From JANQIV01 sp050117315 (GTDB lineage Bacteria; Bacteroidota; Ignavibacteria; Ignavibacteriales; Melioribacteraceae): a stretch of DNA of 10,153 nucleotides. The notes below the pieces were generated by a model. That model ran no database searches. It was not told where the DNA came from and saw only the letters and a list, made by a program, of their open reading frames with translations. The position numbers were made by a program, and so were the translations under genes. This document shows, in pieces, positions 1-7,110 of the stretch. The stretch's first letter is position 1. Every line of letters begins with the position of its first letter. The stretch is taken from NCBI GenBank assembly GCA_050117315.1, contig JASFMY010000177.1:1-10153 (forward strand), written 5' to 3'.

Positions 1-608
1 AGTGATTATGATTACTGACTTACTATATGCTCAGAAAGCGATCCCAAAAGTCATAAACAATTTCTTTAAAAAAATGTTGTCGGTAAGGTATCTTTACTTG
101 ACTTTTTCATTAATAGACAGATTAGGCTATAAAGTTTTTATGATTTCTTATAAGCAGTTGATTTATAATAAGTTACCAATTATATAATGCATAATTTGGG
201 TCAATCTAATAATACCTGGTGATCTTCATGATGTGATATTTTACAAACAGGTAAAAATTTTTATACGACATGCTCATCGTTTAATAATACCAAATATACA
301 ATTCTTTTGATCTAATGCACTTTGAAGTTATATCACAGCTGTTATCAGCTACTTTTGAGATAAATTATTTTATTTTTTTATTATATTTTATTTTTTTTCT
401 TCATATATTAAAATGTTTTTAATAATCTTGAAACGGTTCAATTGCTATATTAAACTTAGCCAAAAATTTGTTTTGCTCAGGTGATATTCGGTGTTTCAAA
501 ATGAAATAAGCAAAAATTCATATGCTTTCTTAAAACTTACTCTTTCAATATTTCTTTTATTGATAATTACTGTAAGGCAAACACTCTAATGCTAACAACA
601 ATATAAAT
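1..608. other. AT-rich upstream region with no supportable gene
   Basis: I see no convincing gene here. An open frame at 2-187 (61 codons, opening with GTG at the window edge) has no visible ribosome-binding site and no recognisable motif; it could be the tail of an upstream gene or chance. A perfect 5-bp hairpin, AGCTG/CAGCT with a TTAT loop, lies at 337-350. About ten bases later an almost pure A/T stretch begins (about 360-412), rich in T runs. It is too far from the stem to be a clean intrinsic terminator. Any promoter for the GH43 gene must lie in this region, but I found no well-spaced -35/-10 pair or Bacteroidota-type TAnnTTTG box. Confidence 0.5.
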
Positions 609-623
609 ATGGAAGAACGACCA

Positions 624-2885
624 ATGAGATTATTATGGATGCTGGTTTACTGTTTAATAATATACTTTCAAAATATCTACGGGCAATCAGTTGCATTTGC
701 AACTTATATGAATCCGGTGATACCGGGCGATCATCCGGATCCTACATTGACCCGAATTGGTGATGATTTCTATACCTCAGGTTCTTCATTTAATCCTACA
801 CCCAAAATATATCATTCTACGGATCTTGTACACTGGGAAGTAATATCACAACCAGTCTCTGCTTCTTGGTCTGGGTATGGAGACAGTCCGGGTGGAGGTA
901 TTTGGGGAGGTCACATGGTTTTTTATAATGGTATTTACTGGCACTTCTTTGGAAGAGGCGGCGGCAATATGTATTTCGTTAAAGCCGATAAACCTGAAGG
1001 ACCATGGAGTACACCTACCCAAATACATGTTCCTTCGGGTATGTCCGGGTTAGGAGTAGATAATTCTATTTTTATTGACGAAGAAATAGGCAAATGGTAT
1101 TTACTCACTAAAAACGGACGTGAAAATAATCATATAGTAGAATTGGGTGAGGATGGACAGCCTACAGGTATTGTACTTGATCTTACTTGGCTTAATCCCG
1201 ATTCTGAGGGCAACCCTTATGGGTGGGCGGAAGGCCCGGTAATGTGGAAATATAATGGTTACTATTATTACAGTTTTGCACAACATCTGGCAGGTAGTCA
1301 ATATGTAATGCGCAGCGATACATTAACCGACGAAAAATCTACTTGGACGATTGTTGGGAGTAATATTTTTACCGGCTCAAAAGGAGTATATCGTAGTCCC
1401 AATCATATCTCTCCAGCAGTTTTACTGGATGATAGTAAAAGCTGGGTTATTACGCATAGTTATAATAGCGATTATTATGCCCAAGGCAGACAAGGATTAC
1501 TTTGCGAAGTAACATATGATGATGAAGGTTTTCCTAACATTCAAAGACCTTCCGATACTGCCGTATCTGCACCTGATCTGCCAAGTAGCGGTATCCCATG
1601 GATGGTCCCGCATTCGGATTTATTCAACTCCGAAAAACTCAACCCAGAATGGTCATTTTTAGGTTACACTTCCACTGACACTTATTCTCTTTCGGAGAGA
1701 CCGGGTTGGTTGAAATTGTCTATAAGCGGCCGCGGTGGAAAAAATACAATCATAAAAAACGACGGGGAACATAATTACTCCTTAATTACACGAATAGATT
1801 TTGAACCTAAAACTACTACAACAGAGGCCGGGTTACGGATAATAAATGGGCCTGAAACACATCAAGCTAAAGTGTTTTCTTCAATGAATACCGATGGACA
1901 AAAGATACTTGCGTTTAGTTTTGAAGATACGAGATACGAAGTTGAAAACACAATTGGCTCTATAGTTTGGCTCAAACTAACTAGAAACGAACATAGAGTT
2001 TACGGTTATTATAGTTCCGACGGATTTACATGGACTCAAATCGGGGAATATATTAATGCCGCTGCCATTGATGTAGAACAAACACAGTTCAATAATTTTA
2101 CCGGAAATCAACAGGGCTTATATGTAATAAATAGTACTGCTTATTTTGATCTCTATATTTATAGAGATGCTTATACTCCAATTTTGACTGCTGACCCGGC
2201 TAATCAGTATGGTACAACTCTACTTAATAATAGGTATCCTCCCAATTCCTTAACGGATATTCATAACGACGACTGGGTATTGTATGCCGGTGTTGAATTT
2301 GGTATCGATGATTACGAGAAACAGCCCGATTCTGTTTCAATCACTGCTTCATGTAATTCTTCCGGAGGTATAATTGAAGTATTGCTTGACTCTCTTACAG
2401 GTACCAAAACAGCTGAATTGCAGATCAGTAATACCGGAGATTGGGACGAATATAAGACCTTTACTACCGATATTTCCGAAGAAGTATCTGGCAATCATGA
2501 TGTTTACCTAAGATTCAAAGGTTCGAGTGCGGACGAGCTCTTCAGATTACAGACAATAACTTTTATTGAAATTGACGATGCACCAACATCCGTTGGAGAT
2601 ATAAATGAAAATATAATACCAAATGATTTTAAACTAGAACAGAATTATCCGAACCCGTTTAATCCGACTACAAAAATCCGGTATAGCGTTGGGAAAGCAT
2701 CAAAAGTAACGTTGAAAGTTTTTGATATTCTCGGCAGAGATATTGAGACTTTGGTAAACAAAGTGAATTCGACAGGAGAACATACGGTTGAATTTAATGG
2801 TAATAATTTGTCGAGCGGGATATACTTTTACCAGATAAGGGCAAATGAATTTATAGAAACAAAGAAATTTATTTTACAAAAATAG
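624..2885 (+). CDS. GH43 beta-xylosidase/alpha-L-arabinofuranosidase-like protein with CBM6-like module and T9SS tail
   Basis: A secreted glycoside hydrolase of 753 residues, expected to release xylose or arabinose from xylan. Numbered from the ATG at 624, residues 1-20 are a signal peptide, probably cut at NIYG|QS. The five-bladed propeller fills about 28-320, with the three GH43 acids in the expected contexts: base D39 in HPDPT, pKa modulator D146 in GVDNS, and general acid E203 in WAEGP. Residues about 328-515 resemble the C-terminal beta-sandwich of GH43 xylosidases. Residues about 545-650 resemble CBM6 (NDDWVLY...VEFG, LDSLTGT, STGDWDEY-like, GNHDVYLRFKG). A type-A sorting domain (NYPNPFNPTTKI...KKFILQK) fills about 668-753. 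An upstream in-frame ATG at 609 would add MEERP; I prefer 624 because the signal peptide then starts cleanly and a weak GGAAG lies at 611-615. Family is solid; substrate and subfamily are inferred. Confidence 0.9.
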   Translation: MRLLWMLVYCLIIYFQNIYGQSVAFATYMNPVIPGDHPDPTLTRIGDDFYTSGSSFNPTPKIYHSTDLVHWEVISQPVSASWSGYGDSPGGGIWGGHMVFYNGIYWHFFGRGGGNMYFVKADKPEGPWSTPTQIHVPSGMSGLGVDNSIFIDEEIGKWYLLTKNGRENNHIVELGEDGQPTGIVLDLTWLNPDSEGNPYGWAEGPVMWKYNGYYYYSFAQHLAGSQYVMRSDTLTDEKSTWTIVGSNIFTGSKGVYRSPNHISPAVLLDDSKSWVITHSYNSDYYAQGRQGLLCEVTYDDEGFPNIQRPSDTAVSAPDLPSSGIPWMVPHSDLFNSEKLNPEWSFLGYTSTDTYSLSERPGWLKLSISGRGGKNTIIKNDGEHNYSLITRIDFEPKTTTTEAGLRIINGPETHQAKVFSSMNTDGQKILAFSFEDTRYEVENTIGSIVWLKLTRNEHRVYGYYSSDGFTWTQIGEYINAAAIDVEQTQFNNFTGNQQGLYVINSTAYFDLYIYRDAYTPILTADPANQYGTTLLNNRYPPNSLTDIHNDDWVLYAGVEFGIDDYEKQPDSVSITASCNSSGGIIEVLLDSLTGTKTAELQISNTGDWDEYKTFTTDISEEVSGNHDVYLRFKGSSADELFRLQTITFIEIDDAPTSVGDINENIIPNDFKLEQNYPNPFNPTTKIRYSVGKASKVTLKVFDILGRDIETLVNKVNSTGEHTVEFNGNNLSSGIYFYQIRANEFIETKKFILQK

Positions 2886-2999
2886 TATCAAAAATTCGTT
2901 GGTGTTACAATTAACATGCAGCACTTTTGCAAAATAAAAGTTTGTTGTAAATATTTTTATTTACTCAGTTATAGATACAATCACAGTAAAAAATAAAAT

Positions 3000-3007
3000 G
3001 AGGAAAG
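3000..3007 (+). promoter_or_regulatory. Ribosome-binding site of the SGNH esterase gene
   Basis: GAGGAAAG lies 7 bases before the ATG at 3015. It supports that start, even though it gives an unusually long signal peptide. Confidence 0.7.
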
Positions 3008-3014
3008 TCTAAAA

Positions 3015-5051
3015 ATGTTCATCAAACAAATTATTGAAAACATTTTTGACAGTGGGCTATTTCGTTCGTTTCAATATCTAACTTATAATACAATAATTTT
3101 AGTTGCAGTACCCGCAATTATTATTAATAATTTAAATGCCCAATCCGCATTTTTAAATAAATGGGTTGGAACCTGGAGTACGGCGCCGCAACTAGTTGAA
3201 ACATATAATAATCCACCTGATCCTGGTTTAAGCAATAACACCATCCGGCAAATAGTTCACGTTTCACTCGGCGGGGATAGTTTACGGATGAGATTTACCA
3301 ACGAATTCAGTACAAGTCCTGTAAAAATGAATTCGGTTCATATTGCTGTTTCAACAGGTAACGGCACAATTGATACGACCACCGATAAGGCAATATATTT
3401 CTACGGGGTGCCGGAGGTTACAATGGAAGCTGGTACTGCAGTTACTTCAGATCCTTTTGAATTTGCATTGCAGCCTCTGAGTGATGTTGCAATCACTATT
3501 TATTTTGGAGAAACATCATCTGATGTATCCGGCCATCCCGGGTCGAGAACCACTTCATATATACTTACAGGTAACGAAGTTACCAGGGCGGATTTTTCAG
3601 GCGCAGTTACGACAGACCACTGGTATAATATTAATACTATTGATGTATTGGCGCCGGATTCTGCATATGCCGTTGCTATACTTGGAAACTCAATTACTGA
3701 CGGACGGGGTTCAGGAACAAACAAACAAAATCGCTGGCCGGATGAACTGGCTCGTCGTCTACAAGCAAACCCAAGCACACAACATGTAGCAGTTCTGAAT
3801 GAAGGAATTGGCGGGAATTGCGTAGTCGGTTCTTGTTTAGGCCCTTCTGCCTTAAGCCGTTTTGAACGAGATGTGATTAATCAGAATGGAGTGAAATGGA
3901 TAGTTATACTTGAAGGTATTAATGATATCGGTTATGCACGAAGTACGGCAACGGGAGATAACTTAATTGACGCTTACAGGCAAATGATTCACACAGCACA
4001 TATTAACGGTATGTTTGTTTACGGAGCCACGCTGCTTCCAATTAAAGGATCATCCTACTATTCAGAGTTACACGAGTCGATAAGGCAAACAGTAAATGAC
4101 TGGATACGCAACAGCGGTGAATTTGATGCCGTCATTGATCTCGATATGGCTCTGCGTGATCCGGCTGATACATTAAGTCTCCTTCCCGAGGCCGATGACG
4201 GGGATCATCTTCATCCAAGTGAAACAGGCCACCGGATGATGGCCGAGGCTGTTGATCTAAATCTATTCGTGGGCAATGATACATTGGATTATACAGATGA
4301 GAGCAAGACAATCTATTTTGAACCTGAATGCGCAACAGTGGGTGAGAGTTGGGATATATTAAGCGATACCCAAGCTTCAAATGGAAACTATGTAACGGTT
4401 AAAACTGGTGTACAAAGCCTCGACGAAGCACCTTCCGGTAGTGAGAGTGCCATTGTTATTCCTTTTTCGGTAGATACTACCGGGGATTTTTCTGTATATG
4501 CCAGGTTAAATTGTCCAACTGCCGATGACGATTCATACTGGGTAAAAATGGATGATGAGGAGTTTCAAATGAATAATGGATTAGTGACTAGCGGATGGGA
4601 ATGGAAAAATCTTAACGATTACACGTTGACAGAAGGTGAGCATACCCTTACCATTGCTTATCGCGAAGATGGAGCCGAACTCGATAAAATATGCATCTCC
4701 AATTCTGTTTCTGCTCCTACGGGAATAGGTGAAGAAGCCGAAAATATTTGCACCATAACGGGTTTAGAAAATTCTGTAGAAATACATGCTAATTATGCAT
4801 TATTACAGAATTATCCGAATCCATTCAATCCTGTGACTAAAATAGAATACTTTATACCTAGATATTGTTATGTATCATTAAAAGTGTATGATGCTTTAGG
4901 GAATGAAGTCGCTACATTGTTTGAAGGAACACGGAATGCAGGTAATTATACTGACACATTTTACGGGAAAGGATTATCGAGCGGTGTATATCTTTATCGT
5001 CTGAAAGCTGAAAATTTTGTAAAAACAAAGAAGGGAATTCTTCTAAAATAG
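3015..5051 (+). CDS. SGNH/GDSL hydrolase (XynE-like, probable carbohydrate acetylesterase) with binding module and T9SS tail
   Basis: A secreted 678-residue esterase, probably removing acetyl groups from xylan or a related hemicellulose. The signal peptide is long, about 42 residues, with the hydrophobic core at 25-38 and cleavage at LNA|QS. Residues about 48-205 form an N-terminal beta-rich domain (WVGTWSTAPQ..., IRQIVHVSLGG) typical of XynE-like SGNH proteins. The catalytic domain spans about 215-420: block I GNSITDG with nucleophile S226, block II NEGIGGN (G264/G267), block III GINDIG with N303, and block V DGDHLHP with D397 and H400. Residues about 431-565 are a beta-sandwich, probably carbohydrate-binding (YFEPEC, SYWVKMDD, GEHTLTI, YREDGA). 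The sorting domain is about 592-678. The neighbouring CE6 gene carries the same last two modules. Fold and triad are clear; acetyl-xylan as substrate is inferred from family and neighbours. Confidence 0.88.
   Translation: MFIKQIIENIFDSGLFRSFQYLTYNTIILVAVPAIIINNLNAQSAFLNKWVGTWSTAPQLVETYNNPPDPGLSNNTIRQIVHVSLGGDSLRMRFTNEFSTSPVKMNSVHIAVSTGNGTIDTTTDKAIYFYGVPEVTMEAGTAVTSDPFEFALQPLSDVAITIYFGETSSDVSGHPGSRTTSYILTGNEVTRADFSGAVTTDHWYNINTIDVLAPDSAYAVAILGNSITDGRGSGTNKQNRWPDELARRLQANPSTQHVAVLNEGIGGNCVVGSCLGPSALSRFERDVINQNGVKWIVILEGINDIGYARSTATGDNLIDAYRQMIHTAHINGMFVYGATLLPIKGSSYYSELHESIRQTVNDWIRNSGEFDAVIDLDMALRDPADTLSLLPEADDGDHLHPSETGHRMMAEAVDLNLFVGNDTLDYTDESKTIYFEPECATVGESWDILSDTQASNGNYVTVKTGVQSLDEAPSGSESAIVIPFSVDTTGDFSVYARLNCPTADDDSYWVKMDDEEFQMNNGLVTSGWEWKNLNDYTLTEGEHTLTIAYREDGAELDKICISNSVSAPTGIGEEAENICTITGLENSVEIHANYALLQNYPNPFNPVTKIEYFIPRYCYVSLKVYDALGNEVATLFEGTRNAGNYTDTFYGKGLSSGVYLYRLKAENFVKTKKGILLK
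4311..5051 (+). repeat. Copy 1 of a duplicated cassette: binding module plus T9SS domain
   Basis: The 3' third of the SGNH gene encodes a module and tail closely similar to those of the CE6 gene (6071-6877). Both copies begin with the same 20-base string (4311-4330 and 6071-6090). Shared landmarks are YFEPEC, GSESAI, IPFSVDT, SYWVKMDD, TSGW, GEHTLTI, YREDGA, LDKI, GEEAEN, then the NYPNPFNP tail. The two catalytic domains upstream are unrelated, so this looks like cassette duplication or swapping. Confidence 0.85.
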
Positions 5052-5164
5052 TATCTGTTTGAAATTAAAATCATAAAATATTGTGAAGAACTAGATATTG
5101 CTGTACCGAGCTATTGCTTAGGCACAGCACTGATATTTTTGCGAACACAAACTGTAATAAGATT

Positions 5165-5171
5165 GAAAGGA
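5165..5171 (+). promoter_or_regulatory. Ribosome-binding site of the CE6 esterase gene
   Basis: GAAAGGA lies 5 bases before the ATG at 5177. It decides the start: the frame stays open back to a TTG at 5114, but those 21 extra codons would precede a complete signal peptide and have no ribosome-binding site of their own. Confidence 0.7.
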
Positions 5172-5176
5172 ATTTT

Positions 5177-6877
5177 ATGAATAAACAAAAAATATATAAA
5201 AGCATTTGCCTAATGATAGGACTGTTAATTTTAACAACAAAAGTTTTTGCGCAAGATCCGAATTTTTACATTTACCTCTGTTTCGGTCAGTCAAATATGG
5301 AGGGACAAGGTTCAATTGAAGAACAAGACAAAACTGTTGATAGTCGGCTCAAAGTTATGGAGGCTGTTAATTGTTCAAACCTGGGAAGAACAAAGGGTTC
5401 CTGGTATACCGCTACTCCCCCTTTGTGTAGATGTTATTCAGGACTTTCTCCTGCCGATTATTTTGGCAGAACAATGGTTGAGAACCTTCCGGACAGTATA
5501 AAAGTAGGTATTATTAATGTCTCTGTAGCAGGCTGCAAAATTGAGCTATTCGATAAAGATAATTATCAGGATTATGTTTCAACAGTCACTGAAAGTTGGC
5601 TGATTAACATCATCAACGCTTATGGCGGAAATCCTTATGGGCATCTTGTGGACATAGCAAAATTGGCTCAACAAGATGGTGTTATCAAGGGTATTTTATT
5701 GCATCAGGGAGAGTCCAACACGGGCGATACACAATGGCCTTCAAAAGTTAAAGGAGTATACGACAGTTTGATAAATGACCTGGGACTTAACCCGGATTCT
5801 GTGCCTCTGCTTGCAGGCGAAGTTGTGAATGCTGATCAAGGAGGTATTTGTGCAAGTATGAACTCAATAATCGCAACTTTACCGCAAACTATTTCCAATT
5901 CATACGTTATTTCTTCAAGCGGGTGTACTGATGCAGCAGACAATTTGCATTTTAATTCAGCAGGTTACAGGAAACTTGGAACTCGATATGCAGTGAAAAT
6001 GCTTTCCTTATTGGGCTATGAAATAGAGAACCCTGAAGATTCAGATACTACGTCTGTAGGAACCGTGTCGATCTATTTTGAACCTGAATGTTCAACGGTT
6101 GGCGGGAATTGGGATATAATAAATGATGATGGGGCTTCAAATGAAAGTTATGTAACGGTAAAATTTGAGAGAAGACTAAAAAAAGAGTCTTTAACTCTAA
6201 CTTCAAATGAAAGTTATGTAACGGTAAAATCCGGTATAGAAAGTATTACAGAAGCTCCTACCGGTAGTGAAAGTGCAATTTATATTCCTTTTTCAGTGGA
6301 TACTGCCGGAAGTTTTTCTGTATTTGCACGCTTAAACTGTCCAAGCTACGATGACGACTCATACTGGGTAAAAATGGACGACGGAGAGTTTTCGATGTGT
6401 AATGGATTGTATACAAGCGGGTGGCAATGGTTGACGTTAGATAAATACGAACTTACGGCAGGTGAACATACACTAACCATTACCTATCGCGAAGATGGAG
6501 CCAAACTTGATAAAATAAATATTTCAAACTACCCTAACGCTCCTGAAGGAATGGGTGAAGAAGCAGAAAACGTCTGTACACCTACAGCGGTAGAAAATCC
6601 AGCAGAAATACCTGATAGTTATGCGTTAGGACAGAATTATCCAAATCCGTTTAATCCAACAACTAAAATAGAATATTTTGTACCTAGGAATAGCCATGTG
6701 TCATTAAAAGTATATGATGTTATAGGAAATGAGGTAGCCACTTTGTTTGAAGGAATGCGGAATGCAGGTAATTATGTTGTTTCCTTTGACGGGGGTTTGT
6801 TATCAAGTGGTATTTATTTTTACCAAATGAAGTCCGAGAATTTTATGAAAACTAAAAAGTTAGTTTTGTTAAAATAA
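5177..6877 (+). CDS. CE6/SASA-family acetylesterase with binding module and T9SS tail
   Basis: A secreted 566-residue esterase of the sialate O-acetylesterase-like fold, the type used by CE6 acetyl xylan esterases. The signal peptide ends at VFA|QD (residue 25). The catalytic domain spans about 28-282: FGQSNMEGQG with nucleophile S39, the HQGESN block with E179, and DNLHFN with D255 and H258, matching the DxxH of this superfamily. A binding module follows at about 299-450 and a sorting domain at about 482-566, both closely like those of the upstream SGNH gene. Compared with that copy, the module has an extra 22 residues (330-351), created by an in-frame DNA insertion that repeats SNESYVTVK. 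At least seven Cys in the catalytic part suggest disulfides. Acetylated xylan is the likely substrate, inferred from family and neighbours; other acetylated glycans are possible. Confidence 0.87.
   Translation: MNKQKIYKSICLMIGLLILTTKVFAQDPNFYIYLCFGQSNMEGQGSIEEQDKTVDSRLKVMEAVNCSNLGRTKGSWYTATPPLCRCYSGLSPADYFGRTMVENLPDSIKVGIINVSVAGCKIELFDKDNYQDYVSTVTESWLINIINAYGGNPYGHLVDIAKLAQQDGVIKGILLHQGESNTGDTQWPSKVKGVYDSLINDLGLNPDSVPLLAGEVVNADQGGICASMNSIIATLPQTISNSYVISSSGCTDAADNLHFNSAGYRKLGTRYAVKMLSLLGYEIENPEDSDTTSVGTVSIYFEPECSTVGGNWDIINDDGASNESYVTVKFERRLKKESLTLTSNESYVTVKSGIESITEAPTGSESAIYIPFSVDTAGSFSVFARLNCPSYDDDSYWVKMDDGEFSMCNGLYTSGWQWLTLDKYELTAGEHTLTITYREDGAKLDKINISNYPNAPEGMGEEAENVCTPTAVENPAEIPDSYALGQNYPNPFNPTTKIEYFVPRNSHVSLKVYDVIGNEVATLFEGMRNAGNYVVSFDGGLLSSGIYFYQMKSENFMKTKKLVLLK
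6071..6877 (+). repeat. Copy 2 of the duplicated binding-module/T9SS cassette
   Basis: This is the counterpart of 4311-5051, starting with the identical 20-base string at 6071-6090. It is 66 bp longer, and the extra length matches the insertion at about 6165-6230. Protein similarity runs through the module, the linker (GEEAENVCT) and the sorting tail to the last codon. Confidence 0.85.
6135..6230 (+). repeat. 30-bp direct repeats flanking a palindromic 36-bp core, in frame
   Basis: The same 30 bases, starting CTTCAAATGAAAG and ending GGTAAAAT, occur at 6135-6164 and 6201-6230. The 36 bases between them (6165-6200) contain an imperfect hairpin: AGAG-AAGACT (6168-6177) pairs with AGTCTT-TAA-CTCT (6186-6198) around the loop AAAAAAAG. 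The offset is 66 bp, exactly 22 codons, so the reading frame survives. The sister module in the SGNH gene has a single SNGNYVTVK-type segment and no insertion. Confidence 0.92.
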
Positions 6878-6997
6878 TACTTAACAATCAACTTAATTAG
6901 GCTATAAATTATATAGTATGTGATTGAATAACAAATTATAACAGTATTAGAGTAAATAAGCTGGTAACAGTTTTTAATTAATCAAACAATATAACAA

Positions 6998-7044
6998 TGC
7001 CAAACTTCTTTGAGCATATTAAGTTTGGCTCAAATTCATTGGCA
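6998..7044. repeat. Nested, mutually exclusive inverted repeats upstream of the CE15 gene
   Basis: The gap between the CE6 and CE15 genes (6878-7110) has no gene but holds overlapping inverted repeats. A perfect 9-bp pair is GCCAAACTT (6999-7007) with AAGTTTGGC (7021-7029). A perfect 7-bp pair is TTTGAGC (7009-7015) with GCTCAAA (7028-7034). A 6-bp pair is TGCCAA (6998-7003) with TTGGCA (7039-7044). The first shares arm bases with each of the other two, so it cannot form fully together with them. It could be a terminator-like or attenuator RNA, an operator, or the relic of a small element. No T-run follows, which argues against a classical intrinsic terminator. Confidence 0.6.
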
Positions 7045-7098
7045 ATTGTAACTGACTTAGCGAAGCCTTTTGGGCGGTAGGTTATTTGCAACGCTATT

Positions 7099-7103
7099 AG
7101 GAG
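7099..7103 (+). promoter_or_regulatory. Ribosome-binding site of the CE15 gene
   Basis: AGGAG lies 7 bases before the ATG at 7111, fixing a start that gives a compact signal peptide. Confidence 0.72.
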
Positions 7104-7110
7104 CATCAAG

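Noticed and set aside
2..187. 61-codon open frame at the left edge
   Set aside because: It begins with GTG at the window edge, has no ribosome-binding site, no recognisable motif and AT-driven composition. I cannot tell a gene tail from chance.
337..412. Hairpin AGCTG/CAGCT followed by T-rich DNA as an intrinsic terminator
   Set aside because: The stem is only 5 bp and the T-rich tract starts about 10 bases after it, so the geometry is wrong.
609..623. Upstream ATG for the GH43 gene
   Set aside because: It would put MEERP before a clean signal peptide and has no Shine-Dalgarno sequence. Kept only as an alternative start.
846..4380. Several - strand open frames of 60-92 codons within the GH43 and SGNH genes
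   Set aside because: They lie wholly inside well-supported + strand genes, have no start signals or family features, and fit antisense shadows.
5099..5129. TGCTGT/ACAGCA inverted repeat upstream of the CE6 gene
   Set aside because: Only 6 bp with a 19-base loop and no supporting context; expected by chance at this length.
5114..5176. N-terminal extension of the CE6 gene from a TTG codon
   Set aside because: The extension precedes a full signal peptide and has no ribosome-binding site, whereas the ATG at 5177 has GAAAGGA 5 bases upstream.
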